Shown: positions 18,247-32,319 of the stretch, piece by piece
How positions within the stretch are numbered: the first letter of the stretch is position 1
Layout: each line of letters starts with the position of its first letter
NCBI GenBank assembly: GCA_002104905.1
Contig: MCFE01000138.1
Coordinates: forward strand, 1 to 64,000
Length of the DNA stretch: 64,000 bases
Origin: Basidiobolus meristosporus CBS 931.73
Lineage: Eukaryota > Basidiobolomycota > Basidiobolomycetes > Basidiobolales > Basidiobolaceae
Direction of reading: 5' to 3'
Notes under the pieces: generated by a model
The model's input: the letters and a program-made list of their open reading frames with translations, nothing else
The model's database searches: none
Told to the model about the DNA's origin: nothing
Program-made: the position numbers and the translations under genes

Positions 18247-21200
18247 AATTTGAGTTATGGAATATGCGCCTTGTCGTCCACGCTTATTTTAGCACTTTGG
18301 AAATAAAGACATGTCACCCAATCAACGCTTCAAGGATGTCCAGATGCAACAAAGAGGCAAATATATAGTGCTGCTTTGATGCATTAGAGTATTGCCCAAT
18401 ATACAATGTCACTCAATGCCCTACTCACTCGGATCCTGATGACAATGAAGGACCTCTAGTAATATACAAAGTATAGATTGGTACAGTGCTACAGGTAAAT
18501 ATACACTGATACAGTGCTTTTTGCAGCAGAATATATATGCACTGGACACCGTGTGTAATGCTTTTCCAATTTGGTAGCCATCATGGTTTGGAACTAAGAG
18601 TTGCTAATTACGCATCAATAAATGTTACTTTGCATAACAGCTAGTATTCCGACTAGACCATTTGATTGGAATCAGGCCGATTCACTCACTTTTCTACATA
18701 CTGGTCCAGTGTCTTTTACTCTGAATTGTTTGTCATGCTCAGACAAACTTCTGATTCCAATTTGTTGTTTGTATCATACACCACAAATCCATCTCAAAAG
18801 CATGCCTTCTGCTGGTGCACATCCTGATGTCAATGAATTTGTGTTGGCATTTAAGCTTTTTAATCAACGTGCTGCACTCAAATATATTTATATTTTGGTT
18901 TTTTGAGCTACAGCGGGTTCAGACATCTTGTGTTATTATTGCACAGCCAATGGCAAAAAGTGCGTGGCTTTGAAGGATTGGATGTTGAGTTCTATACTCA
19001 CATATTCTTTGAGTAGCTTGTAGTGTGCCAAGCCTATCTGCATTGGCCGCTGATACCACTAATAACACTTCCACACAAATTCTTACTGAAATGTTGCATG
19101 CAAAGTAGGGACCATTTGCTCAAAATTCCTCTTGCAGCTGTTGTGGCTTAAGTCACTTGGAGGTACACTTCACCTTTCTCCAGACCAGCATACTTCATGT
19201 GAAATGCTGCCTCCAAGCAAGGGGGAGAGTTTAAGTAGAAATATGTAGTATGGATCTCCAAGCTGCTGCTTTTCTTACAACAGATATGCTCAGTGTTTTA
19301 TCTGGATTAAGGTGTGCTTCTTTCAGGGTCTCATGATGTCAGGGCATGAAAAACACTGAATGAGCCAAAAATAATCTGCTCATGCTGTATTGAGTCAGTA
19401 ATAATGCTCCTAAATAGTACTCTGAGTAGGAATTCCATGTGACTTACACTTCACTCTTATTTGTTGCTTTCTCAGCACTAAGAAATTTCAGGACTACTGC
19501 CACAGTGGCTCTGAGCCCTATTTAATGGAAACAATGGTAACAAAGTCATCCTGGTGTTTCAGCTGCATATCTGCAGGAAGCTTGATTATGGGTATAGTAT
19601 ATGATCTGAAATTATTGCTCAGAGTGTTATTGATCTGCAACCATTCAACTAGGTCTTCAGTCACTGTTGTGTTTTACAATTCATTGGTAATTGTTACTGC
19701 TATAGAAGGTCCAAATTCAGTTTTCTCTGGCAAAGCAGTTGGGACACAGAGATTACTTAGCATTAGAATACTGACCAAGACTACCTTGAAAAAACTCAGC
19801 CCATGATCTTCCATAGTTCTTGGCATGCTTAAGAATGTATTCACCTAGTAGGATATACTGGTCTCTACTTTACTTATTCCATTCATTTGAGCTGATTAAA
19901 GCATCACAGAGTGCCACAACATGATGTGTTATGCAAGATTAGGATCAAAACCTCATGCATATGACTCTGAAATACAAAATTATTAACAAAGTATACAGCA
20001 CTACCTGAAACTATGAGTCCTGGCACAATAAACAGGTCTATTAGACTTGGTCTATTGTACTGTAGCATGGTGTGTTGGGCATTTAATGGTCTCCAAGTAC
20101 AATTGGGAGTACTATGATAGATACCATTAGACAGTATTGTTCTTGGATGATATTTCTCTGTGTGGGACAATCTTGTTCACTATGGCACAATCTGACACAA
20201 TGTGGTTGGTACCAATGACTACACCAACGTGTAATGTTGGTATCTTGTGCGCAATTAGATTTTACAAGTTCTGGTAGTTTACTTCTGGGAGCCTTGGGAT
20301 CATTTTCTTTCAATCATTCATTTGGTTGTGATGGCTGAGCTATGAGGCACAAAGGACAGCTGGGTGGTGTGGAGAGTTGATGCTATTAAGGATATTGATA
20401 GGACAGAATCTGGCATATTGAGCTTGACAGGTATTCTGAATGATTATATTGATCTTGTAGCATACAAAATTTCATGGACTGATTGTGTACCCATTAGTGG
20501 ACATAGTTGCCAGCCTATAATTGTAACTGGCTACTGATAGTCTCTGAATACTCAGTTGTGCCGCTATACACCTGCTGATTTTAAGAGCTTAAAGTGAGAT
20601 TCCTGACTGGGGTTGCCACCACTTTTGCCTTTCATAACTCTCAGATATTTACAATTTACTTTTTGATAACTAACCAACACATTTCTTCTCTCTGCTTGCT
20701 ACCAGTCCCTGATTTAGGTGTGCTCCAGCTCTTGTGTGTGTTAATTGTATATTGAAAGTGTAGAAACTGGCTTGTACCCAGGAGGTTGTTTGTATACTTT
20801 GTTTCACTTGCTCTGGTAGCAATTTGCTGATTGTTGTGTCTAACTCAGCTTTACCTAGCCCAACTGAATACACATAAAGATAGGCTACTGAGCTTGTTAC
20901 TGCCAAAGGCATAGGCAGCTCCATATGCACACACATGTTCTATATTTTCAAGCTCTTTCTGGTAATCCTCAATATGCCAACTCAACACTTCCATAATGGA
21001 CTTGAAGATCATTTTCTTGATGCCATTGGGATATGGCAGTACTTGAAAATTGACTCATCTTCCTATCTTCACCTATATCCACCCACAGAATACTCCCAAA
21101 AGGCAATGCAAGAATCTATGTTCTTTGTCAACACAGCAAGAATGAATAGTGACTGAATACAGTAGCAGCAGAGGAGATACTTTCTTGCTGGTTACATCTG

Positions 21201-24044
21201 CCTATATGAATATATACTGCATTAATACAATCTGAATGCCATACAAATCCTGCAAAAACCCTGTTCAAAGGCTGTCCAGCTTATTATTTTATTTTTCAGA
21301 AAATAGCAAAACATTTTCACAATCCCACCAAAATGCTGTGACAAGGGTCAAGAATTCCAAGGTGCTGTCAAGATTATGTGTTCATTGCAGGATCCCAATG
21401 GCTGATTGTAATGAGATCCACCCACAGGACCAAGCTATTTTGCATTCTGGAACTAAATCCTGAAATCACCACAAAGAATTATGGACAAGACAACAGCTAT
21501 TTTCAAAGAAGGCAGAGGTGCTGCCTATTGAGCCAGAATATGTTGAGGTAGGCAAGTTCATAGAAAAAGGTAATTTTCTCACCTCAGCCTCTACATCCTG
21601 CACCACTTACACAGCAGAGATCCTGATGATGGGCAAAGCAACAACATTAAGAATTAAGCAAACCATTACAATGTCTACAGTAGAATGTTTCAACATTAAC
21701 AGGCACACCAGGAGTTTGCAGCACCTCATCATGAGCAGTATTTGCAAAAATGCATCTGATTTTGTAGGGACTTATTGCAAAGACTGCCAGATGAGGTGCT
21801 GGACCTTGCAATTCCACTGAAGACCAGGATATATGAGAACCAGTAAAAAAATCATGGCACAAAGATATAAAATCTTGCTTAAGTCATGAGTGAAGGGCAT
21901 TATTACAGACACACATACCAAAAGGTCAATTTGAATAGGGCTACCATTTGAGTGTAAGATCAGGCTTAATGTTTATTTTAGTATTGGGACTTGCATAGGC
22001 ATGTACAGCTTCCCCTTGAGTTACAAGCAAGTATTCAACAAAATAAGCCAACTTACATGCTTGAAAGTAAGCATGGTTGAGTTAGAAAGTACAGCATGCA
22101 AAGGAGACAATAGCTAATCAATGTAAACAAATATAGTAGATTATTGAGTGTTTGTGGTACAGAAGTGAAAGATATGGGAAATAACAAATCAATTGCAACT
22201 TGGCAATTGTAAGATGAAAGCTTTGACCAAATATTTTGTGAAATCTGAGGTGCAATATTTCCCAACAACTTCTACATGGTACCCATCTATTCCTCTTGGT
22301 CATTGGATTTGGACCTAACAACAGCCTTTTCACAGAATTACCACAATTAATTCTTGAAGGGAAACCAATATAAGATTAAAGTGCACCAAGGAAAACAAAT
22401 GTATTGGCTGATAACCAAAAGGTACTCTGTGAATATCTAACTGTTGAAAATGCTAAAGGTGGCCAATATAAGGTATATGTTTGTTAAGTGAATATGTGGC
22501 CAGCAGCACAAAGAGTATGAGAACTTGAAAGCACCCAGTTGAAATTCTGGTGAGTGGAGGTAATGGAAGTTTACCAATTTAGTAATTGTGTGGAGATGCA
22601 GAGACAAATAAAGATGAAGCCAGAGTACTTTTTGCTTGAAGCTCCATTTGCAATTCCTAAGAAGCAGATGTATAATTAAAGAGGTATTATCTTTAACAAA
22701 TGAGCCACTTGCACAATGGTGGTATATGGTAGGAGATAATATAAGTAGCCTGGTAGGTCTATAGTTCATATTGACTATTTGATAGCAAGCTAAGATCAAA
22801 ATCTCACCATAAAAAGGATATGATGTGCCATTGGTGAGCTGTCAATAGACCATTGAATCTATTACCAGGAAAAGAAATTCTAATGGTGTTGGTAATAGAA
22901 AATACCATGATTCTGTGATAATACTGTACCAGTACCCCTCAAATATTCTCAAGAAACCATGCAGATCTTACTTTAAAAAACTGATGGTTTTGCTACAAGG
23001 CCATCAAGACCACATGATGATTTGTGCAAAGTTAAAGTTACTGTGCTTTGTATGGGGCAATTTTAGAATCTGTGCCTAGTGGTTAGAATCCAAATAACAC
23101 AAAAAGTCAAATAATCCCTCTCAGGGTTTTTGTTATATGTTGCTGTTGTATGATAGAGGTTCTGGTATATATCTGCTGGCATCTTTATGTTGTATGGCTA
23201 CCAAAGTAGTCTATTTGTGTCACTCCAGAAATGCTGACTCCTAAAGCAAACAGTTTACTCAACTTGCATAAGTAAAGAACATGTATCCTCCCTATGCTCT
23301 TTTACAGAAACTGCAATCATAACACAAGTCTCTATGCTGGGAAGCATCTTGGAAGCACTGAGAGCATTCTGTGGTATTCAACATATGGGAAGCCATTAAG
23401 TATCAGACTTTTTATCATGATGTTACAGCAATTGCCTAATACTATCATGCCAGAAAGTTTTAGTATGCAGTCCTATGGTCATATATATAGCCAAAAACCA
23501 ATTGGGAATTATTTGAAATTTTTAAGCAAAATAAGTATTAGTAGCAAGCTATTATATTTAGTTTACTAAAGCCATAAGGTGCTTTACTCATATCATCAGA
23601 AGTATAGCTGTTAGCTTATTGCAAACTTGATACTGAAGGCTCAATTAAGATTCAAGTTAATAAAACTGTGCCAAGCTACTATATAGCATATACAACTTAG
23701 CCATTAAAATGTCACACTTGGAGTAGGCTGGGGAAGTGGATACAGAATAATCAAAACTTGCTATTCCCTGGGGTATTTCTCAATAGTATAAGCATCATCA
23801 GCACACTAGAGTCTTCCAGTAAGGACAAGATGCCACAAAAAGAACCAACAAATCTTTAATCAGCTCAGTATCCAGCTCAGTATATTAAATAACTGGCATC
23901 ATCTGATTATGCACAAGATATGCTGCCTTTAAAATAGGTACCCAACAGTACACATGTTATGATGTAGATAAAGAAACCATATCCTAGCTACTCATCAATT
24001 CATATCAAAATCAAGTATAGCATATTTTATAATATTTGCTTATT
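18247..24044. other. CpG-poor stretch without recognisable genes
   Basis: From about 18.4 kb CpG becomes rare and TpG/CpA frequent. Open frames up to about 120 codons occur (for example 18622-18906, 21236-21463, 21518-21820 and 22437-22799), but none has a recognisable domain, promoter or intron structure. The 21.23-21.46 kb part is a diverged repeat of 47.16-47.40 kb. I read the stretch as decayed mobile-element DNA. Confidence 0.5.
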
Positions 24045-24654
24045 AACCTAGAGATCTTGAACTGGAACTCAGGTTGAAGCCAAGAGTTTTTTGACCTGGG
24101 ACATAGATCCATATCATAGGGTGTTACAACTGAAATTCAGGTTGAAATAATTCATTTGTAAACAACTGTATTGGGTTATTTGATAGATATGTTTACCTGG
24201 AAGTTATATTCATGTGAGGGATTAGATTTCATGGTGCACAGGTTACTATAAAATCTTCTCACAGTTGATGCATAGCATAATCTGAGAAACTTATTAACCT
24301 GAGCCAGAAACAGATATCATAGATTTGTCAGCTCAGAAAGTATCATCCTGTGGATCTCCTAATCAGGGTCTAGACTGATCCAGTGAAGTTGCCAATATTG
24401 TATTAACCTGGAACCCAGGTTCATGTAAAAGAGTTGTTATTCTGTAAACAGCTTTATTCCACAGAGTTATTAGTCTAGGACTCAGCATTAGACCTTATGC
24501 TTGTTTTTCTGGGATTTTGGTTTATACCATAGAGTGCAGACCTTAGACCCAGGTTTGTACCATAGAGTATTCAGCCTGCAATGTAGAATTATGCCATGGT
24601 AAGGTAAACCAGAACCCAGTGTATACCATAAGGTTTTTATTCTGCAACTGGCTG
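24045..24654. repeat. Degenerate left edge of the 34-bp satellite
   Basis: Words such as ttattaacctg, aacccaggtt and gtaccatagagt recur at irregular spacing, getting closer to the consensus satellite unit toward the right. Probably old satellite units broken by indels. Confidence 0.45.
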
Positions 24655-24995
24655 TGTTCTACAGTATTGTTTGCTGTAGTCTTGCTGGCCTGGCCTCCAA
24701 ATTTTTGCTATGGTCTTGTTGACCTGGCCTCCAGGTTTATATTATGGTCTAGTGAACCTGGCCTCCAGGCTTATGCTAAAGTCATGTTAACCTGGCCTCT
24801 GGGCTTATGTTACAGTGTTGCTAACCTGGTCTTGCAACTTAGGCTATAGTCCTGTTAACCTGGGCTCCAGGTGTATAATATGGTTTTGACAATTGGGTCC
24901 CCAGGGTCATGCAATGGTCTTATTGACCTGGGCTCCAGGTTTATGCAATAGTCTTGTTGACCTAGCCTCCAGGCTTACACCTTGTTCTTCCCTGT

Positions 24996-25305
24996 GAAAA
25001 ATCAGAAACTTGGAATACATAAGATCTTCAGCCAGTATTCTGCTAGTGTCATGATGGTATGTTGCTGATATTCAGCTTGAGTTTTTTGTTCAAATTTTCA
25101 ACTGCAATTTTTGTTGGAAGTAGAGGGCAGCTAATGACCAATATTGGTGTGAATGCTAGTTGACCTATCCATTTGATAAAAGTGTCTGCTTGTCTCCCCA
25201 ACTACTAGAACCTGACCAACTAAAAGTTGTCAGTTTTGAGAAACTTAGAATTCAGCAGATATTATGATGGTATTCTACTGGTCTTTCTTAATTCTATTTC
25301 TTAGG
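24996..25305. repeat. Non-satellite island in the array, copy 1
   Basis: About 310 bp without satellite units. It is collinear with 27410-27745: both have gatcttcag near the start, atggtattttgctgatattc-like sequence, gctaatgaccaa, tagttgacct, gtgtctgctt and ttcagcaga near the end. It is part of a larger duplicated segment rather than an independent insertion. Confidence 0.75.
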
Positions 25306-27409
25306 GCTTGTTAACCTGGCCTCCAGGCTTATGCAATGTACTTATTAGCCTGGCCTCCAGGTTTTTGCTATGGTGATATTCACCTGGCATCTAGGTGCTA
25401 CCTATTGTCTTGTTAGCCTGCCCTCCATGTTTATGCTATGTTCTAATTAACCTGGCCTCTACATTTATGTTGAAATCCAGTTAACCTGGCCTCTGGTCTT
25501 ATGCTAGGTTCTAATTAACCTGGCCTCTGGATTTATACCATATTCCTGTTGACCTGGCCTCTAGGTTTATGCAATAACCTAGTTAGCCTGGCCACCAGGT
25601 TTATGCTATGGTCAAGTTAACCTGGCATCCAGGTTTAGGGCATTGTCTTGTTAACCTAGCCTCTAGGCATATGCCACAGCCTTATTAACCTGGCCTGCAG
25701 GCTAATGCTAAAGTCCTGTTAACCTGGCTTCCAGGCTTATGCTATGGTCTTGAAAACCTGGCCTCCTGGATTATGTTGTGGCCTTGTTAACCTGGCCTCT
25801 TGGTTTATGCTATGGCCCTCCTAACCTGGACTCCAGTTTTCTGCTATTATCCTCCAAATCTGGCCACCAGGTTTATGCTGTAGTCTTGTTACCCTTGCCT
25901 CTAGGTTTATACTATGATCTTGCTAATCTGGCCTCCGGCTTTATGTCATGGTCTTGTTAACCTGGCCGTTAGATTTATGCTATTGCTTTGCAAACCTGGC
26001 CAACATGCTTATGTTAGAGTCTTGTTAACCTGGCCTCCTGGTTTTTGCAACAAGCTAGTTTGCATGGCCTTCAAGTTTTTGCCATGGTCTTGATAACCTG
26101 GCATCCAGGTTTATGTTGAAGTCTTGTTAACTTGATATCCAGGTTTATGTTATAGTGTTGTTAACCAGCCTCCAGGTTTATGCAACAGACTTGTTAGCCT
26201 AGTCTCCAGATTTTTGCCATTGTCTTGTTAACCTGGCCTTTGGGTTCATGTTATAGTCTTATTCACCTGGACTTCTGGTTTATGCAACAATCTGGTTAGC
26301 CTGGCCTCCAGATTTTTGCCATGGTCTTGATAACCTGGCTTCCTGGTTTATGCCAAAGTCTTTTTAACCTGGCCTCTGGGTTAAAGCTATTATCTTGCTA
26401 ACCTGTCTCCAAGGTCTAAGCTATTGTCCAGTTGACCTGGCCTCCAGGTGTACCATATGGTCTGGTAAAACTAATCTCCAGGTTCATGCTAAGGTCATGT
26501 TGACCCATCCTCCAGGTTTATGCCATGGTCCCGTTAGCCTGGCCTCTAGGTTTTTGCCATGGATGTGTTAACCTGACCTCCAGGCTTTTGCTATGAACTT
26601 GTTAACTAGGCCTCCAGGTTTATGCAATAATCTTAGTAGCCAGCCATTCAGGTTTATGCTATGGTTGTATATACCTTGCCTACCAGTTTATGCAGTGGTC
26701 TTGCTAATCTGACCTCCAGGTTTATTCAATGGTCTTGTAAACCTTGACTCTGGGTTTTTGCTGTGGTTGTGTTAACCTGGCCTTCAGCTTTATGCTACAG
26801 TTATGTTAATTTGGCCTCCAGGTCAATGCTATGGCCTTGTTAACTTGACCTCCAGGTTTATGCTATGGTTTTATGAACTTGGGTTACAGGTTTATGTAAT
26901 AATATTGTTAGCATGGCCTCCATGTTTATACAATGGTCTTGTTAACATGACCTCCAGGTTTGTGCTATGGTCTTGCTAACACAGCCTCTAGGTTTATGAT
27001 ATGGCCTTGTTTACCTGGCCTCTGGGCTTATGCTTTGGCTAACTCAACCTGTCCTCCAAGCTTATACCATGGTCTTGTTAAGCTGGCCTCCAAGTTTATG
27101 CCATGGTAGTATTAACCAGGTGTCCAGGTTAATGCTATGACCATTTTTGCTATTGTCTACTTAGTCTGGCCTCCATGCTTATGCTATGGTCATGTTAACC
27201 TGGCTTCCTATATCATTCTATGGTCTAGTTAACCTTGACCCCAGGTTTATGCTATAGTCTTCTTTAGTTGTCCTCTGTGCATATGCTGTATCTTTCCTAA
27301 CCTGGCCTCTGGGCTGATACTATGGTCTTTTTAACCTGTACTCCAGGTTTATGCTATGGCCTTGTTAACCTGGCTGCCAGGTTTATGATGTGGTCATCTT
27401 AACCCAGCC

Positions 27410-27745
27410 TCACATATATGTATTGGAATTCCTTAAAAAAATCTTAAACTTGGAATTCATGTGATCTTCAGTGTCTATACTGCTTGTAACCTGATGGTAT
27501 TTTGCTGATATTCAGCTGGTATTTTTGGTTCAGATTCTTGTCTGTAATCTTTGATGGATGTAGTGGGTGGCTAATGACCAAATTTGGTATGAATGATAGT
27601 TGACCTAGTATCCTCCTGGAAAATGTGTCTGCTTGCCTCCCCAGTAATTAGAACTTGCTCTGCTGAGGCTTTTCAGTTTTGAAAACCAGATATTCAGCAG
27701 TAAATATGAATGTATGCTGCTTGTTATTGCTTGATTTTTTGTAAG
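27410..27745. repeat. Non-satellite island in the array, copy 2
   Basis: Diverged copy of 24996-25305, about 2.4 kb away, flanked by satellite units on both sides. Contains no supported gene. Confidence 0.75.
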
Positions 27746-30700
27746 GCTTATAAACCTGACCTCCATGTTTATGCTATAGTCTTATTGACCTAGCCTCTAG
27801 GCTGATGCAACAATCATGTTAGCCTGGCCACCAGGTTCTGACTATGGTCTTTTTAACCTAGTGTCTGGGTGTTTACCATTGCCTTGTTAGCCTGGCCTCC
27901 ATGTTTATGCTATACTTTTGTTGACCTGGCCTCTAGGTTTATGTCGAAGTCTTGTTAACTTGGCCTCTGGACTTACACTATGGTCTAGCTAGCCTGGCCT
28001 TGAGGTTTAGGCTACAGCTCTCTACACCTGGGCTCCAGGTGTGTCCCATGGCCAGGTCAATCTGGCCTATGGGGTTTATGCTCTGGTTTGTCAACATGAT
28101 CTTGCAGATTTTGCTATTGTATTTTCAGCCTGGCCACCATATATAAGTTATGGTATAGTTAACATGGGCTCCAGATTTATGCCATAGTCTTCTTAACCTG
28201 GCCTTTGGTCATATGCTATAATTTTCTTAACCTGGACTTTAGGTTTATACTATGGCTTGGTTAGCCTGGCCTCCAGGTTTATGCTATAGTCCAGTTAACC
28301 TGCCCTCTAATTTTATGCTGTGGTCTTCTAAACCTGCCCTCCAGGCTTGTACTATAATATTTTTAGCCTGGCCTCCATGCTTACAATATGGTCTTGTTAA
28401 CCTGGCCTCTGGACTTATACTGTGGCCTTGCTAACTTGGCCTCCAGGTTTGCACTGTTGTTTTGTTAGCCTGGCCTGCATGTTTATGGTATGGGCTTATT
28501 AAACTGGTCAATAGGTTTTGGATATAGTATTTTTGCTTGGCCTTCAGGTTTATGCTATGGTCTAGTTAAGTCAGCCTTCAGGTTTATGCTATAGTCTTGT
28601 TAACCTAGCCTCCAGGTCTTTGCTATTGTCTTGTTAACCTGGTCTCAAGGCTTATGCTATAATTTTGTTAATCTGATCTCCCGGTTTATGCTGCTTTCTT
28701 GCTAACCTGGCCTCCAGGTTTGTGCTATTGACTTGTTTACCTGGCCTCCAGGTTTAAACTACAGACTTGTTAACCAAGTCCCTAGGTTATGATATGGCCC
28801 TGTGCATAGGTCCTCCCAGTTTTTGCTATAGTCAAGATAGCCTGGCCTCCTGGTTTATTCCACAGTCTTGTCATCCTGACCTCCAGGTTCATTTTGTAAT
28901 CTTGTTGACCAGGCCTCCAGGCTTATGCAATGATCTTGTTACCCTGGTCTCCTGATTTTTGCCATGGCTTTGATAACCTGACCTCCAGGTTTATGCTAAA
29001 GTCTTGCAAACCTGGTCTTGGGCAAAGTTATTGCCTTGCTAACCTGGCCCTGAGGCTTAGGCTATAGTCCGGTTAACCTGGCCATCAGGTTTATACCATG
29101 GTCCTATAAATCTTGCCTCCAGGCTTATGCTATGGTCTTGTTAACCGGCCTCCAGGTTCATGCAAATATCTTGTTAGCCTGGCATCCAGGTTAGTGCTAT
29201 GGTCTTGTAAACCTTGCCTCCAGGCTTATGCTGCAGTCTTGTTAACTGGGCCTCCAGATTTATGCTAAAATCCTGTTAGCCTGGCATCCAGGTTAGTGCT
29301 ATGGGCTAGTAAACCTTGCCTCCAGGTTTATACAGTGGTCTTGTCAACCTTTCCACTAGGTTTTTACTACAGAATTGGTCAATGTGCCGCTTGTTTTTTA
29401 CTGTGGTGTAGTTAACCTAGCCTCCAGGCTTTTGCTATGGTCTTCTGAATCTGGTCTCTGGGCATATGCAATAGTTTTCCTAACCTGGCGTCTAGGTTTA
29501 TACTATGGCCTTGTTAACCAGGCCTCAAGGTTTATATTATAGCTCAGTTGACCAAGTCTCTAGGTTTATGCTATAGTTTCTTAACCTGGCCTCCTGGTTT
29601 TTGCTATCAACTTGTTAGCCAGGCCTCCATGCTTATACAATGGTCTTGTTAACCAGACCTCCAGGCTTAAGCTGTTATCTGGTTAACCCAGCCACCAGGT
29701 TTATGTGATGGCTTGTTAACATGGCCACCAGGTTTGTGCTATTGGCTTGTTATACTGACCTCTTGGTTTATGCTATGGTCATGTTAAGCTTGCCTCTGGG
29801 TTTATGCTAATGTCTTGTTTACCTGGCCTCCAGGTATATGCTATATCCTTGATAACCTAGTCTCTAGGTTATGTTACAGCTTGGCTCACCTGGCCTGCAA
29901 GTTTATGCTATGGTTAAGATAGCCTGGCCTTGGGGTTTATGCAATAGCCTTGTTAACCTGTCCTCTAGGTTTGTGCTATAGTCTTCTTATCCTGACCTCT
30001 AGGTATGCAATATGGTCATGTTAACCTGGCCTCCAGGTTTATGCTAATGACTTGTTAACCTGGCCCTGAGGCTTAGGCTATAGTCCTGTCAACCTGGCCT
30101 TTAGGTTAATACCATGGTCTTGTAAACCCTGCCTCCAGGTTGATGCCATGTTCTTATCAGCCTTTCCTCTAGGTTCTTATACAGTCTTGGTTACCTTGCT
30201 GCTTGGTTTTTACTGTGGTCATGTTAACCCAGCCTCCAGGCTTATGCTATAGTCTTGTTACCTAGGCCTCTATGCTTGTGCTTTAGATCTGTTTATCTGA
30301 CCTCTAGGTTTATGCCAGAGACCTGTCAGCCTGGCCCCAAGGTCCATGCTATAGTCTTGTTAACCTGGCCTCTAAGAACATGATAAAATATGTTACAGGC
30401 CTGTTGGCCAGACCTCCAGGTTTATGCCAGAGACCTGTTAACCTTACAGCCAGGCTTATACAAAAAGTATTTAGCCTGGTTTTTGGGGTTTTACCACAAA
30501 GTTGCTAACCTGGCCACCAGGCTTGTCCCACAGGCAAATAATCCTGGTCTTGTGGCATATGCCACAGACTTGATAACCTGACCTTCAGGTTTATGCCACT
30601 GACCTATCAACCTGGCCTCCAAGCTTATTTCACAGACCAGCTGATCTTGCCTCTGAGATATTGTTTTAGAATAGTCAATCTGGCCTCTAAATATTTGCCT

Positions 30701-31255
30701 TAGGCTTGATGACCAGGCTTCAACATTTATGCCACAGTTTTGTTAACCATTCCTTAAGGCTTGTGCCACAGACCTATCAACATGGTCACCAGGATTATTC
30801 CATTGACCTATCTGCCTGGCCTCTAGGCACATCCCACAGACTTATCAACCTGGCCTCCAGGTTAATGGCACTGACTAGTTACTCTGGCCTCCAAATTTCT
30901 CCTACAGACCTGTTAACCTGGCCTCCAGATGTATTCTATAGTCTTCCTGACCTGGCCGCCTGGTTTTTGTCAGCAACTTCATAGCCTGGACTCCAGGTTT
31001 ATGCTGGAGATGTGTTACCCTGGCCTCCAAATTATGCCCCAGACATGTGAACCTGGTTTCCTAGCTTGTGCAACAAGCCTGGAAACCTGGCCTCCAGATT
31101 AATACCACATACCTGTTAACCTGGACTACAGGGCTATGCTACAGCATTGTAAACATGGCCCCCAAGTTGATACCAGAGACTTTTTAACCTGGTAGCCAGG
31201 CATACACCAAAGACCTGTTAGTTTGGCTTCCAGGGTTTTACAACATACTTGATAA

Positions 31256-31934
31256 TCTGTGGTAATGGAAAGTACTCCATTACTACAATATCTCAAAACC
31301 AATACTGCACTCATTTCTTTATTTTGCTTTTTGCTATTATAACACACAAGTGAAAGATCAAGAATTTCCAACCTTGAAGGACAAATGCTCCTGACCCTGA
31401 CAAGCAAGCAACCCAAGAATATTATGTCATGTAGAGCATTCAGTTGCCAACACATGTTTCAGATTAAAGTTCATTTGAAGCAGTACTTAAGGAGTTATGA
31501 TCAAAAGAGTCTAATAACCATATTTACTAGGCCTCAATTGCTAAGATAACTATGGTGACTTTGATTGCATATTACTCTCAAACCAGCCAATCAAATCACG
31601 TGAATTCTCACAGGTGCTGTGCCTATGTCCAATCTGCACCACTGCAAAATTTTAGCTTTGTATCATGTGTATTGCTTGTACTATTGCCCAAAAACTTTGA
31701 TCCTTCAGAATTTTCATATTTATGATTTCCCAAGCTGAAAAATAAAGGAGAGCCTCTCTTTCCAGAATCTCCACACTACAATTACAAGTTTACAGGTTTT
31801 AAGACCTCCCCTGCATCACTTGCACTGTTGAGTATTTGACTTTGATCAGTACTACATCAGTAAAGAGACTGTAAAGCAGACAAGAATCCAATTCAAGTTC
31901 TACAAGAAAACTACCACTTGTCTCTTGGAAAAGT
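31256..31934. other. Non-satellite interruption, no gene seen
   Basis: The satellite stops near 31255. This part has no recognised feature. Confidence 0.4.
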
Positions 31935-32145
31935 CCCCTCTAAGAAACCCCTTTACTCTAAAGACACCCCTTTAAAGACCCCTTTAAGAAACCACTTTAC
32001 TCTTAAGAAGCCCCTTAGGCACCCCTTTAGTGTAAAGTCCATTGTAGAGACCACTGTAACAAGCCCCTTTACTTTAAAGACACCCCTTTAGGTTCATAGT
32101 CCCCTTTAGAGACTTCTACAACACACCCCTATAGGTTAAAGGGGA
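31935..32145. repeat. Irregular CCCCTTTA-motif repeat
   Basis: The words cccctttaa, cccctttac and acccctttag recur about ten times with 10-25 base spacing, mixed with aaagac and aagaaac, and a complementary ttaaagggg closes the stretch. It is a low-order C/T-rich repeat with strong strand asymmetry; no fixed period. Confidence 0.6.
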
Positions 32146-32319
32146 GTTCAGAATTTCCAAATAAGGAAATATTTCCTCAGCAAGCAAAGTGACCTACAGA
32201 TTAGGCAAAGTTACTATAAAAGCAAATAAGCCCAATAGCCAACAGAAGGTGTGAAAACTGCTACAAAAGGGAAATAACACCTACTATAGTATATTTTGGG
32301 CCTAAGATTGAGGATATTA

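Larger units (their letters stand above)
24655..31255. repeat. 34-bp satellite array, main block, each unit with a 17-bp palindrome
   Basis: Head-to-tail units of about 34 bp with consensus aacctggcctccaggttt followed by atgctatggtcttgtt. The first 17 bases, AACCTGG-CCT-CCAGGTT, are a perfect 7-bp inverted repeat with a 3-base centre. Individual units differ by about 10-30 percent and by small indels. Two unrelated islands interrupt the block (24996-25305 and 27410-27745). From about 30.3 kb the second half of the unit changes to gccacagacctgtt. The period is not a multiple of three, so the open frames across it are accidental. Confidence 0.9.

Noticed and set aside
18622-18906. 94-codon frame as a gene
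   Set aside because: No domain, promoter or intron evidence, and it lies in the CpG-depleted block.
24619-30984. Many 60-90 codon frames across the satellite (LVNLASRFM-like peptides)
   Set aside because: They are translations of the 34-bp unit in rotating frames. The period is not a multiple of three and no promoter or start context is conserved.
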